The notes beneath the pieces were generated by a model, which worked only from the letters and a program-made list of their open reading frames with translations, was not told the origin of the DNA and did not search any database. Shown piece by piece: positions 52,982 through 61,773 of a stretch of 64,000 nt of DNA (position 1 is the first letter of the stretch; each line of letters begins with the position of its first letter). The translations under genes were made by a program, and so were the position numbers. Source of the DNA: Collinsella sp944321445 (GTDB taxonomy: Bacteria; Actinomycetota; Coriobacteriia; Coriobacteriales; Coriobacteriaceae); assembly GCF_030371825.1 (NCBI RefSeq), contig NZ_JAUDDM010000010.1, one strand, 5' to 3'.

Positions 52982-53947
52982 TTGGTCGACATCGCCGGCG
53001 TGCTGGGGAGCATGTTCTCGCTCATCATCGTCACGATTCTGGGCTTCATCGCCGCGCGGGTGGGATACCTCACCGCCGACATCCGCCCCAAGATCTCGAA
53101 CCTCATCTTCAACATCACCCTGCCGTGTACCGTGCTCGCGTCGGTGGGGGAGGTCGACCCGTCAACCGGTGGCGATGCCATCACCTGGTCGATCGTCCTC
53201 GGCGCGGCGATTTTCTTCGTGATGCTCGTCGCCGCCGCCGTCGCCGTGGCGGTGCTGCGTGTGCCGGTGGAGCAGCGCGGCCTCTACCTGTTCCAGGGCG
53301 TGCTCACCAACACGGGTTTCATCGGCTTCGCGGTGCTCGATTCCGTGTTCGGCGGCGCGTCGGTGTTCCTGGGCTCAATCTTCATCGCGATCTCGAACGT
53401 GTTCCTGTACAGCCTCGGCATTGCTGCGCTGACGAGCGGTGGGGCGAGTGGCGCCGAGGCCCATCGCGCATCGCTCGCGGAAACCGCGCGCACCGTTCTC
53501 AAGAACATGCTCAACGTGCCACTCGTCGTGAGTCTCATCGCTATGGTCGTGTTCTTCGCGAACATCCCCGTGCCGGCGCCCATCATGCAGGCGTCGGACA
53601 TGACCGGCGGCATCACCGCGCCGCTCGCGATGATGCTCGTGGGCCTTTCTATCGCCGACGCCGACCTCAAAAGCGTGCTTGCCGAATGGCGCCTGTGGGG
53701 CTTCACACTCATCCGCTTCCTCATCGCCCCGCTCGTCGCCTATCTTGCGCTTGCGCCCATCGTGCCGAGCGAGCTCGCCCTTGGCGTTTTCATTGTGCTG
53801 CTCGCCATGCCGACCGGCTCGATGGCCGGCCCCATCGCGGCAACCTATGGGCAAGACGGCGACATCCCGGCGCGCGGCACCATCGTGTCGACGCTCGCCT
53901 CGTTTGCCATCGTGCCCATCCTCATGCTGGTCATGACGATGGCGTAG
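52982..53947 (+). CDS. AEC family (auxin efflux carrier-type) transporter
   Basis: 321 aa with about ten membrane segments in two five-helix halves: IIVTILGFIAARVGYLTADI, NLIFNITLPCTVLAS, GVLTNTGFIGFAVLDSVFG, then LAMMLVGLSIADADLKSVL and MPTGSMAGPIAATYG. The start is a TTG at 52982 with GGAGGGAA upstream. Exports or imports small organic acids in related proteins; the substrate here is unknown. Confidence 0.9.
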   Translation: MVDIAGVLGSMFSLIIVTILGFIAARVGYLTADIRPKISNLIFNITLPCTVLASVGEVDPSTGGDAITWSIVLGAAIFFVMLVAAAVAVAVLRVPVEQRGLYLFQGVLTNTGFIGFAVLDSVFGGASVFLGSIFIAISNVFLYSLGIAALTSGGASGAEAHRASLAETARTVLKNMLNVPLVVSLIAMVVFFANIPVPAPIMQASDMTGGITAPLAMMLVGLSIADADLKSVLAEWRLWGFTLIRFLIAPLVAYLALAPIVPSELALGVFIVLLAMPTGSMAGPIAATYGQDGDIPARGTIVSTLASFAIVPILMLVMTMA

Positions 53948-53964
53948 CGCGAATTTACTCATGA

Positions 53965-53993
53965 GGGACGGGGCGGCCTGCCTGTTCCGTCCC
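53965..53993. repeat. GGGACGG...CCGTCCC hairpin
   Basis: GGGACGGGGCGG pairs with CTGTTCCGTCCC (53982-53993) around CCTGC, using a few G-T pairs. A similar hairpin stands at 54455-54484, so the two flank the cupin gene. Confidence 0.6.
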
Positions 53994-54016
53994 ACGCAAA
54001 ATCAAAGGAGAAAACT

Positions 54017-54436
54017 ATGACAACACCCGACTTCACCCCTATGTTCGGCATGGGCAACCCCAACGACGCCTATGCTCAGTACTTCATCGGCAATTCGTAC
54101 CTCAACCCGCTGACCAATCCGACGGAGGCGGGCGTCGGCATGTCCAACGTCACCTTCGAGCCCGGCTGCCGCAACAACTGGCATATCCACCACGCTAGCA
54201 AGGGCGGTGGGCAGATTCTCATCTGCACCGACGGCCGCGGCTGGTACCAGGAGTGGGGGAAGGACCCGCAGGAGCTCACGCCCGGCACCGTCGTGGTGAT
54301 TCCCGCCGGCGTCAAGCATTGGCACGGCGCCGCGTGCGATTCGTGGTTCAGCCACATCGCCTTCGAGGCTCCCGGCGAGGACACCTCCAACGAGTGGCTC
54401 GAGCCCGTCGACGACGCCCAGTACCCGCAGGCGTAG
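54017..54436 (+). CDS. cupin domain protein
   Basis: 139 aa single cupin. Motif 1: NNWHIHHASKGGGQILICTDG (His-x-His metal ligands); motif 2: PGTVVVIPAGVKHWHGA. Resembles the small cupins often found with CMD-family proteins. AAAGGAG precedes the ATG. Substrate unknown. Confidence 0.92.
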   Translation: MTTPDFTPMFGMGNPNDAYAQYFIGNSYLNPLTNPTEAGVGMSNVTFEPGCRNNWHIHHASKGGGQILICTDGRGWYQEWGKDPQELTPGTVVVIPAGVKHWHGAACDSWFSHIAFEAPGEDTSNEWLEPVDDAQYPQA

Positions 54437-54454
54437 CGTTCGAGTCGGGCCCGT

Positions 54455-54484
54455 GGGGTGGAGCAGCCTGCCTGCTCCGCCCCA
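54455..54484 (+). terminator. hairpin after the cupin gene
   Basis: GGGGTGGAGCAG (54455-54466) pairs with CTGCTCCGCCCC (54473-54484) across six bases. No T run follows. Similar composition to the hairpin at 53965-53993. Confidence 0.55.
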
Positions 54485-54521
54485 TGTCTGCTACGATGGG
54501 CGCGACGAAATCGGAGGCGCC

Positions 54522-54803
54522 ATGGACATCCCCGCGACGGAGCACTACAAGTTCTTCAACCACACGGCGTGCGAGTTCTACCCCTGCCACGACATGCCGG
54601 CAGAAGAGCTCAACTGCCTGTTTTGCTACTGCCCGCTGTATTGCCTGGGCCCAGATTGCGGCGGCAACTTCTGCTACGTGGGCGAGGCGGGCGACATCAA
54701 GGATTGCTCTGCCTGCACCGTGCCGCACCGCCGGGAGAACTACGACTACATCATGCGCCAGTTCGAGCGCGTGAAGGACATCGCTCGCAGACGGGACAGC
54801 TGA
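54522..54803 (+). CDS. cysteine-rich small domain protein (PF04071-like)
   Basis: 93 aa with about ten cysteines in a fixed pattern: ACEFYPCHDM, LNCLFCYCPLYCLGPDCGG, DCSACTVPH. This matches the small cysteine-rich domain often found with cobalt/cobyrinic-acid genes in anaerobes; metal binding is likely. The ATG at 54522 has GGAGG upstream, whereas the longer in-frame reading runs through the preceding hairpin. Confidence 0.87.
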   Translation: MDIPATEHYKFFNHTACEFYPCHDMPAEELNCLFCYCPLYCLGPDCGGNFCYVGEAGDIKDCSACTVPHRRENYDYIMRQFERVKDIARRRDS

Positions 54804-54970
54804 TTCGCCGCGTTTGCCGCGAAGGCGCCGCAGGCCGCCTCGACGCTTCACATGCATGGGGGAGAGATGCCTGCTCGGGGCACACGGGGCATCGCGTTTT
54901 CTGCCCCGATGCCCCTTCTTTTCCCGGCCTTTTGCTCGGAGGCCGGTTAGCGGCAGGATGAGACTCCGGT

Positions 54971-55134
54971 GTTGCAGGTTTTTGCGACTTTTAGATCCCT
55001 GAAAATGGCCCTCCGGCAGAACGGCATGAGCGGCCAATCGAATCCTGCGGAAACATCGTCTGCTGTGCCTCCTTGAGAGCCCTTTTCTCGGGGTCCGATT
55101 TTTGGCAGTCTACAAGTTGCAAAAACCTGCAACA
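54971..55134. repeat. 164-bp element with 34-bp imperfect inverted repeats
   Basis: The left arm starts GTTGCAGGTTTTTGCGACTT (54971) and the complement of the right arm (55101-55134) starts GTTGCAGGTTTTTGCAACTT. Mismatches are few over the first 24 bases. Same architecture as the elements at 4.7, 27.7 and 36.2 kb, with a different arm sequence. Confidence 0.75.
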
Positions 55135-55249
55135 ATTGAATCGCTTCCTGCCGTTGCGAGAGCCATGTGCCCTGTTGCGGCCCGCTTGTTGTTGAAGAAG
55201 ATGGGTGCGGTGGTACGGCGGGACGCCTTCCGTACCGGTTGCCGACAGA

Positions 55250-55290
55250 AGCCCTGCGTTCAGCGAATCGTGCTGGACGCAGGGCTTTTT
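55250..55290 (+). terminator. intrinsic terminator in the leader of the surface protein gene
   Basis: GCCCTGCGT (55251-55259) pairs with ACGCAGGGC (55277-55285), followed by TTTTT. It lies 80 bases before the start of the surface protein gene and far from any upstream stop codon, which suggests an attenuator or the end of a small RNA. Confidence 0.75.
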
Positions 55291-55370
55291 GCGCAACGGC
55301 GCGGCAATAAGAGCAATAGCCTGCCGACCGATGAATCGACGCCACAAACGCACGGGAGGAGGGTTGAGCC

Positions 55371-57848
55371 ATGAAGAGGATGCCCGTTGCGAACTTCCCC
55401 GCCATGCTGCTGACTATTGCGCTGATTGCGGTGAGTCCGATTCCCTCCCTTGCATATGCCGACGACGCGCCCGAAGCGGCGGTCGTCGAGCTTGCGCCCG
55501 CTGCGGCGGATGAGGAGGTTGCTGCTACCGAAGAAACCCTGCCGCCGGATGCGGAAGATGAGACCGCGCCCGCCGAGGATACGACCGATGCCGTGAGCGC
55601 TGTGGATGTCGACGGGTCCGGTTGGATTGTCGAGCCGTTGGGCGACCTCGTGCCCCAGGCAAGTGTGCTGCCGGTTGAGGAGGCCCGGACGACGGAGCTC
55701 GTGGAAGGCCGGGCCGTGACTTTTGTGGGCCAGCTCGCCTATCCGGCTGCGGAAGGCGACGATTCGACTGATCCCGTCAGTGCCAACCTGTTGTTCCCCG
55801 CGGGCGATGCCGCCGTTGGCGACACCCTGGCCATCGTGTTCTATGCGGAAGGCGATGAGCCGGTGACGCTGAGCGCCACCGTAGTCGCCGGCGCGGACGG
55901 ATCCCCGGCGGGTGCTCTGGTGGAAGTGCGCTGGGACGGCGCGCGCCTCACGCTGAACGGCGTGCCGACGGGAACGGCCAACGGGCGCTACGAGGTCATC
56001 GGTGCGGTTGCCTCCGAACCCGCGGAGCCGGCGGAACAGGAGCTTGAGGAAGAGCCTGGTCCGGAGCCCCGCGAGGGTGACGAAGCCGAGCCGGGGAAGA
56101 CCCCCGAAGAGAATCCCGAGGAGCAGTTCGAAGAGGAGCAGCCTGAAGAGGAGCCCGGTGCGGATCTCGACGCCAAGCTCGAGGAGGAGCTCGCCGCGGC
56201 AACGGCTGAGCTGGAAGAGCTGCGCGCGCAACTGGACGAGGCGACCGTTCTCGACGAGGATGAGCTGGCAGACGCGCCTGATGCGACGGCCTACCTGCCG
56301 GCGGATGACGCTGCGACGCTCGCGTCCGAGCTGGATGCGCTCGCGGCAAGGCTCGAGGCCGAAGACCTCACGCTCGACGGCATTTCTGCCGCACGCAGCG
56401 AGGTCAAAGACCTGCATGAGAAGCTCGCCGCTGCCATCAAGATGGTGCATGTCGACCGCACGGCCCTGAGTGACGCTGTGGCGGCGGCGGACAAAGCCCT
56501 CGCAGAAACCGCCGCCTCGAAGGACGGCCGTGATGTAAAGCACGGCTCCGCCTGGACAGCCCCCGAACATCACGATGCGCTCAAGGCAGGCCTCGCCGAG
56601 GCGAAGGCAACGCTCGACGCAAAGGACACCGGCCAGAACGCCGTCGACACCGCGGCGGATGCGCTTGCCAGAGCCCGCGTCGCGTTCGAGGACACCGTGG
56701 AGATCGCCCAGGTTTCCCGCGCTGACCTTGAGAAAGCACGCGCCGCGGCCGCCGATGCGGACAACGGCGTGACCATCGCCGAGGACATCTTCGACGTCGC
56801 TCCCGGCGCCCGGTGGGCAACAACGGAACAGGGCGACGCGTTCAACGCCGCGCGCGCTGCGGCCAAAACCGTCGCAACCGCAGAGCTGACATCGCTCACG
56901 CAAAACGACGTCGATGCCGCGACGGACTCCCTCGCCAAGGCGACGGAGACGTTCTCCCAGGCCATCGCTACCAAGCCCAAGATCGAGCACTTCACGATCG
57001 CGCTTCCCGATGATCCCTTTGGCGATGACGTTGCCTACGCGTCTCCGGGCAACCCGCTGAACCTGAAGCCCGTGTTCGATCCCGCCGCCTCCGCAGTTGC
57101 GGTGACGTGGAGCTCGTCGAATTCCAAGGTCGCACGCGTCGACGCCAACGGCACGGTGGCCGCAGTTTCCGACGGCGTCGTGACCATCACGGCCACCACG
57201 CGCGCGTTCCCGGGCGTGGCGGAAAGCGTGACCGCAACGCGTCGCATCGCGGTGTTCGGCACCGGTGCGACCTGGGATTACCAGAACACGAGCGCTGGCA
57301 TCACGGTGGAGGGCGTCCCTTCGGGCGTTACCGTGGAATGCCTGGTGCTTACCGGCGCACGCGAGAATCCCGTTACGAGCTTGGGCAAAGGCGACCGTGC
57401 GGTCCTCGGCGTCGCCATCGCGCTCGTGACGCCGCTTGACGACACGGTCATGGGCATCACCTTCGACGGCATGCGCACGCGCATCGGCATCCGCACGCAC
57501 GACTACGATGGCCAGACGGTCGAGGTCGTCCTGTACGGCGACGATGGCTATACCTACACGTACGAAACCGTCGTCGGCGGTGGCGAGGTGTACCTCACGA
57601 CGCCTGCCGGCGGGTACTTCGAGGTCATTGCCCGCGCTGACCTGCTGAAAGACACGAAGGATGCTAACAAGGACGATCCCGCCAAGCCATCCGATAACGC
57701 CGAGCTCACCGGCAAGAACGTACGCGAGATTCTGCCGCAGACCGGCGACAACTCGCTGGCAGCGGTGCTCCTTGTAGGCGGTGCTGGCATCGCGCTGATC
57801 GCATGCGGCCTGTTCGCCATCCATCGGACCCGGAGATCGGAGCGCTAG
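55371..57848 (+). CDS. LPQTG-anchored surface protein with FIVAR-like and Ig-like domains
   Basis: 825 aa. Signal peptide at 1-30 (MLLTIALIAVSPIPSLAYA), then an acidic region, a Glu/Pro-rich linker (about 220-265) and helical repeats (about 360-540) of FIVAR type: LSDAVAAADKALAET, WTAPEHHDALKAGLAEAKA, DALARARVAFEDT. A BIG2-like Ig domain follows (VTWSSSNSKVARVDANGTVA). The C-terminus has LPQTGDNS (788-792 the sortase motif), a hydrophobic segment and HRTRRSER. It should be attached to peptidoglycan by sortase; the ligand is unknown. GAGGAGGG precedes the start. Confidence 0.93.
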   Translation: MKRMPVANFPAMLLTIALIAVSPIPSLAYADDAPEAAVVELAPAAADEEVAATEETLPPDAEDETAPAEDTTDAVSAVDVDGSGWIVEPLGDLVPQASVLPVEEARTTELVEGRAVTFVGQLAYPAAEGDDSTDPVSANLLFPAGDAAVGDTLAIVFYAEGDEPVTLSATVVAGADGSPAGALVEVRWDGARLTLNGVPTGTANGRYEVIGAVASEPAEPAEQELEEEPGPEPREGDEAEPGKTPEENPEEQFEEEQPEEEPGADLDAKLEEELAAATAELEELRAQLDEATVLDEDELADAPDATAYLPADDAATLASELDALAARLEAEDLTLDGISAARSEVKDLHEKLAAAIKMVHVDRTALSDAVAAADKALAETAASKDGRDVKHGSAWTAPEHHDALKAGLAEAKATLDAKDTGQNAVDTAADALARARVAFEDTVEIAQVSRADLEKARAAAADADNGVTIAEDIFDVAPGARWATTEQGDAFNAARAAAKTVATAELTSLTQNDVDAATDSLAKATETFSQAIATKPKIEHFTIALPDDPFGDDVAYASPGNPLNLKPVFDPAASAVAVTWSSSNSKVARVDANGTVAAVSDGVVTITATTRAFPGVAESVTATRRIAVFGTGATWDYQNTSAGITVEGVPSGVTVECLVLTGARENPVTSLGKGDRAVLGVAIALVTPLDDTVMGITFDGMRTRIGIRTHDYDGQTVEVVLYGDDGYTYTYETVVGGGEVYLTTPAGGYFEVIARADLLKDTKDANKDDPAKPSDNAELTGKNVREILPQTGDNSLAAVLLVGGAGIALIACGLFAIHRTRRSER

Positions 57849-57881
57849 CGCGCAACCACACGAAAGGCTTCATCAACATGG

Positions 57882-57910
57882 GGGCGGGCCTGTACCCGCC
57901 CTCATTTTTG
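57882..57910 (+). terminator. terminator after the surface protein gene
   Basis: GGGCGGG (57882-57888) pairs with CCCGCCC (57895-57901), followed by TCATTTTTG. Confidence 0.7.
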
Positions 57911-57943
57911 CGCCCATTCCATGGCGCCAAAACCATGCTCACA

Positions 57944-57970
57944 ACCTATACCTAGCCATAGGATATAGGT
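57944..57970. promoter_or_regulatory. 27-bp dyad upstream of the amino acid transporter genes
   Basis: ACCTATACCTA and, on the other strand, ACCTATATCCTA form a near-perfect dyad around GCCA, 52 bases before the start at 58023. It has the look of a repressor operator; the regulator is unknown. Confidence 0.45.
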
Positions 57971-58022
57971 CTTTTACATGGTGCAAGCCGCGTCCTACCA
58001 TAGGCTCCGAAAGGAGATTGCT

Positions 58023-58292
58023 ATGGGTGATTTGAGCGAAGACCTCGAGCGCTGCCTGTGCGACTGCGCGTGCGACGAGGCGCGCGCCGCGAAAGCCCGC
58101 TGCTCGTGCGAAGAGGGCCGTGTCCGCGAAGCCAAACGCGTACTGCTAAGCGAGCGCCAGCGCCTGCTCGACGAGCTGCACGCCAACCAGCGGGGCATCG
58201 ATGCCATCGACCATATGCTGCACCGCGTGAGCTGCGAGTGCGTGCCGCGCAGGGCGTCTGCCAAAAGCGGGGAGGAGGCCTCTCATGAGTGA
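58023..58292 (+). CDS. small cysteine-rich protein of unknown function
   Basis: 89 aa with six cysteines (ERCLCDCACDEARAA, RCSCEEG, VSCECVP) framing a charged helix (RVREAKRVLLSERQRLLDEL). No signal peptide. AAAGGAG precedes the start. The end overlaps the permease gene by 8 bases, so it belongs to the transporter operon. Metal or thiol sensing would fit the cysteines, but this is a guess. Confidence 0.75.
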   Translation: MGDLSEDLERCLCDCACDEARAAKARCSCEEGRVREAKRVLLSERQRLLDELHANQRGIDAIDHMLHRVSCECVPRRASAKSGEEASHE

Positions 58293-58959
58293 CCGCGTTG
58301 CGGCAATCCTGGTCGATTCGTTCACCAAGATTCTCATCCCGGGCCTGACCGCCACCATCCCGCTGGCGCTCATTTCGTTCGCCATCGCGCTCGTGATCGC
58401 TATCGCCGTGGCGCTCGTGCAGTATGCGCGCGTGCCCGTGCTCACGCAGCTCGCGCGCTTCTACATCTGGATCATCCGCGGCACGCCGCTGCTCGTGCAG
58501 CTCTACGTGGTGTTTTACGGTCTGCCGGACTTTGGCATCGTGCTCGACCCGTTCCCGACGGCCATCATCGTGTTCTCCATCAACACGGGCGCCTATTCTG
58601 CCGAAACCATCCGCGGCGCGCTGGAATCGGTGCCGGCAGGCCAGCTCGAAGCGGGCTATTGCGTGGGCATGAGCTACATGCAAATCATGCGCCGCATTCT
58701 GCTGCCGCAAGCCCTGCGCGCCGCGTTCCCGCCACTTTCCAACGAGCTCATCGCCCTCGTGAAGGACACATCGCTCGCGGCGAACATCACCGTGCTCGAG
58801 ATGCTCATGGCCACGCAGCAGATCGTGTCGCGCACCTACGAGGCGCTGCCGCTGTACCTGGAGGTTGCAGCCATCTACCTGCTGTTCTCCACGGTGCTCA
58901 CGTGGCTGCAGGGCATCGGTGAGAAGAAGCTCGCGTCGTTTGGCATGGAGAGGGGATAG
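58285..58959 (+). CDS. polar amino acid ABC transporter permease
   Basis: 224 aa, His/Glu/Gln/Arg permease family. Five membrane segments and the EAA loop: LEAGYCVGMSYMQIMRRILLPQALR; the family start IPGLTATIPLALISF is clear. Works with the ATPase at 58963 and the binding protein at 59862. By similarity to known sets, the substrate may be cystine or glutamine; not decidable here. Confidence 0.94.
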   Translation: MSDRVAAILVDSFTKILIPGLTATIPLALISFAIALVIAIAVALVQYARVPVLTQLARFYIWIIRGTPLLVQLYVVFYGLPDFGIVLDPFPTAIIVFSINTGAYSAETIRGALESVPAGQLEAGYCVGMSYMQIMRRILLPQALRAAFPPLSNELIALVKDTSLAANITVLEMLMATQQIVSRTYEALPLYLEVAAIYLLFSTVLTWLQGIGEKKLASFGMERG

Positions 58960-58962
58960 CAC

Positions 58963-59718
58963 ATGGCAGATGAGATGCTGAGGCTTTCGGGCGTGCGCAA
59001 GTCGTTCGGCGGCGTCGAGGTGCTGCACGGCATCGACCTTGCGGTTCGCCGCGGCGAGGTCGTGGCCATCCTCGGTCCATCCGGCTCCGGCAAGACCACG
59101 CTGCTGCGCTGCGCGAACTTTCTCGAGCGCGCCGACGCGGGGACGCTCGAGCTCGGCGGCGGGCGCTACGACCTGGCGAGCGCGAGCAGACGCGAGATCT
59201 CGGAGGTGCGCCGTAAGACGGCGTTCGTGTTCCAGAACTACAACCTGTTCCGGAACCGGACCGTGCTCGGCAACGTGACCGAGGGGCTGATCGTTGCCCG
59301 CAAGATGCCGCGGGCGCGAGCGGAGCAGATCGCCCGCGGCTGCCTGGAGCGCGTGGGCATGGCGGCACGCGCCGACGCCTACCCGGCGGAGCTTTCCGGC
59401 GGCCAGCAGCAGCGCGTCGCCATCGCGCGCGCCATGGCGACCGACCCGGAGATCATCTACTTCGACGAGCCCACGAGTGCGCTTGACCCCGAGCTCACCG
59501 TCGAGGTGTTGGGGTCCATGCGCCGGCTCGCCGAAGAGGGCATGACCATGCTCGTGGTGACGCACGAGATGGGTTTCGCGCGCAACGTCGCCGACCGCGT
59601 GGTCTTCATGGAGGGCGGCGCTGTGGTGGCCGAGGCTCCTGCGCGCGAGTTCTTCGAGTACCCGGCAAACGAGCGCGTGCGCACGTTCCTGCGCACCGTC
59701 TCCGGTGCCGACGAGTAG
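58963..59718 (+). CDS. polar amino acid ABC transporter ATP-binding protein
   Basis: 251 aa. Walker A LGPSGSGKTTLLRC, Q-loop FVFQNYNLFRNRTVLGNV, signature ELSGGQQQRVAIARAMA, Walker B IIYFDEPTSALDPEL, H-loop VVTHEMGFARNVADR. Follows the permease by 3 bases. Confidence 0.97.
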   Translation: MADEMLRLSGVRKSFGGVEVLHGIDLAVRRGEVVAILGPSGSGKTTLLRCANFLERADAGTLELGGGRYDLASASRREISEVRRKTAFVFQNYNLFRNRTVLGNVTEGLIVARKMPRARAEQIARGCLERVGMAARADAYPAELSGGQQQRVAIARAMATDPEIIYFDEPTSALDPELTVEVLGSMRRLAEEGMTMLVVTHEMGFARNVADRVVFMEGGAVVAEAPAREFFEYPANERVRTFLRTVSGADE

Positions 59719-59735
59719 GACGACGATTGCCGGGC

Positions 59736-59825
59736 TGTCCTCATCGGGGACGGGGTAGTTTGGAGACACTCTGCGCCCGGTCGGGCGCAGAGTGTCTCCA
59801 AACTACCCCGTCCCCGATGAGGACA
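59736..59825. repeat. 90-bp palindrome with a 2-base centre
   Basis: The 44-bp arms (59736-59779, 59782-59825) are perfectly complementary around GT; each carries GGGGACGGGGTAGTTTGG or its complement. It lies between the ATPase and binding-protein genes and would form a very stable hairpin, perhaps protecting the message ends and setting unequal expression. Confidence 0.9.
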
Positions 59826-59861
59826 CCCTCAGAAGAAACAGCAAGAAAGGATTCGATAGGA

Positions 59862-60695
59862 ATGCTGAACCAGAAGATTTCCCGCCGCGACTTTTTGGCC
59901 GCCGTGGCCGCCGTGTCAGCGCTCGGCCTTGCCGGCTGCGGCGGCACCAGCGCGGATGTCGGCTCGGCGTCCGCATCTGCCGACGGCGACCTCCTCGCCC
60001 AGATCTCCGATCGCGGCGAGATGGTGTTCGCCACCGAGGGCACCTGGAGCCCCTGGACGTTCCACAACGAGGCGGGCGAGCTGACGGGTTTCGACATCGA
60101 GGTCGCACGCGCCATCGCCGACAAGCTCGGCGTCGGGGCGACCTTCGCCGAAGGCGAGTGGGACGGCCTGCTCGCGGGCCTTGATTCGGGCCGCTACGAT
60201 ACGATGGCCAACGGCGTCTCGGTCACCCCCGAGCGCGAGGGGAAGTACGACTTCACCGAGCCGTATGCCTACAACCGCATCGTGGTCATCACCACCGCGG
60301 ATTCCGACATCGCCTCCATGGAAGACCTCGAGGGCAAGACGACGGCCAACACGTTGGGATCCAGCTACGCGACGCTCGCCGAGAGCTTCGGCGCCACGAA
60401 CACGGGCGTGGACGACTTCAACCAGACCATCCAGCTGCTCGAGAGCGGTCGCATCGACGCGACCCTGAACGACGAGGTCGTGTTCTACGACTACATGAAC
60501 CAGCACCCCGATGCGGCCCTGAAGATCGCTGCGGAAAATGACGAGCCCACGCACGTGGCGTTCCCGCTGCGCCGCGAGGCGGCAACCGAGAGCCTGCTAG
60601 CGGCCATGAACGAGGCGATCGCCGAGCTGCGCGAGGACGGCACGCTGGCCGAGCTCTCACAGGAGTTCTTCGGCATCGACATCACCGAGGCGTAA
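59862..60695 (+). CDS. polar amino acid ABC transporter substrate-binding lipoprotein
   Basis: 277 aa. N-terminus SRRDFLAAVAAVSALGLAGC combines a twin-arginine motif with a lipobox, so export by Tat and lipidation at the Cys are likely. SBP_bac_3 domain: TEGTWSPWTFHNEAGELTGF, DIEVARAIADKLG, RYDTMANGVSVTPER, GRIDATLNDEVV. Last gene of the operon. AAAGGA lies about 10 bases before the ATG. Confidence 0.94.
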   Translation: MLNQKISRRDFLAAVAAVSALGLAGCGGTSADVGSASASADGDLLAQISDRGEMVFATEGTWSPWTFHNEAGELTGFDIEVARAIADKLGVGATFAEGEWDGLLAGLDSGRYDTMANGVSVTPEREGKYDFTEPYAYNRIVVITTADSDIASMEDLEGKTTANTLGSSYATLAESFGATNTGVDDFNQTIQLLESGRIDATLNDEVVFYDYMNQHPDAALKIAAENDEPTHVAFPLRREAATESLLAAMNEAIAELREDGTLAELSQEFFGIDITEA

Positions 60696-60801
60696 CAGTC
60701 GACCGTTCGGTTTGCGACATGCGGCGGGGCCACGGGCGTATTTGCCCGCGGCCCCTATTTGCGCTCGATGGGTTCTGCGGGGTGGGCGCACCCGGCCGCC
60801 G

Positions 60802-61773
60802 CTATTCGTCGTGATGGCCGTCTTTCCATCCCGCATGCTCACCGTGATGGCCGGAGGCCTGTCCTGAGTTGTTTCCGTTTCCGTTGCCAGCACCCGATCC
60901 CTGGCCCTGCCCGGCGGCAGATGCCGATGAGCCCTCGTGCTCGCCGCTGTCCGTATGCCCTTCGGCCTCGTGGATATCGTGCCAGGAGAGCTCGACGCCG
61001 TTGGCAGCGGCCAGGTCGAGCAGCTCGCGCATGGTCATGCTTCCGGCTTCGTCGGCCGTGATGTCCACGCCCGCATCGGCGAGCGCACGATACACGCGGT
61101 ACTTGCCCACGCCAAGGCCGGCATCTGCCGCCTGCTCGTGGTCCTCTTCGCTTGCGTGCGAGCAGTGGACCTGGCCCGTGCCGTCTTGGTCTAGGCAGTG
61201 CGTGCCCACGCTCTCGAGCTGGGTGGCGACGTTTCGGTCGTCGCACACGATGGTGAGTTCGATGGCCGATGAGCTGTCGAGATAGGTCGCAAGCGCGCCC
61301 TCGATGGCCGTCATCGCCTCCTCGTAGGTGTCGCCCTCGACGTTTGCTATGGCAAGCACTTCGGCCCCGTCCTCGTTGTAGGCCTTCGTGCTCGCCACGC
61401 GGTCGAGGCGGTTGATGCCGAGCTCGATGGAGGGGTTCGCGTCGATGGCCACGTAGGCGTACGGCTGCCATGCCCAGGCGACGCCGACGACGCCCACCGC
61501 CACGAGGACGAGGCACGCCGCGAGGGCGGCGACAAGCGGGAAGCGGCGCCGGGCGCGTGTGCGCAGCTGTTCGGCGGCGCCGTTGACGACCGAGAGACGT
61601 GCGGGCTCGTTGGCAGTCTGTGGGGCGTGCGCCGCCATCTCATCCGCCCACTCGACGGCGGCCCCAGCCTGCCGCTGCGTTTCGATGTGCGCGAGCGTGC
61701 GCTCGGCCAGTCCTGCGGGCATGTGCGTCCGATCGAAGGCCTCGTGCATCTGCTGCTCAAGCTTGTCGGTCAT
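60802..61773 (-). CDS. RsgI-like anti-sigma factor, membrane-bound
   Basis: 323 aa. A cytoplasmic N-terminal part of about 75 residues, one membrane segment (about 78-101, FPLVAALAACLVLVAVGVVG), then an outer domain opening YAYVAIDANPSIELGINRLD, the hallmark of RsgI-type anti-sigma factors, and a His/Gly-rich tail (GHHGEHAGWKDGHHDE). It overlaps the sigma gene stop (ATGA). It should hold the sigma factor inactive until an outside signal; the His-rich tail hints at metal sensing. Confidence 0.87.
   Translation of the reverse strand: MTDKLEQQMHEAFDRTHMPAGLAERTLAHIETQRQAGAAVEWADEMAAHAPQTANEPARLSVVNGAAEQLRTRARRRFPLVAALAACLVLVAVGVVGVAWAWQPYAYVAIDANPSIELGINRLDRVASTKAYNEDGAEVLAIANVEGDTYEEAMTAIEGALATYLDSSSAIELTIVCDDRNVATQLESVGTHCLDQDGTGQVHCSHASEEDHEQAADAGLGVGKYRVYRALADAGVDITADEAGSMTMRELLDLAAANGVELSWHDIHEAEGHTDSGEHEGSSASAAGQGQGSGAGNGNGNNSGQASGHHGEHAGWKDGHHDE

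Larger units (their letters stand above)
54804..55370. other. 567-bp structured non-coding region
   Basis: No supported gene. It holds the 34-bp imperfect inverted repeat element (54971-55134), a GGTACGG/CCGTACC hairpin (55211-55236) in a T-box-like sequence, and a strong terminator (55250-55290). An untranslated leader or small RNA is more likely than a protein gene. Confidence 0.55.
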
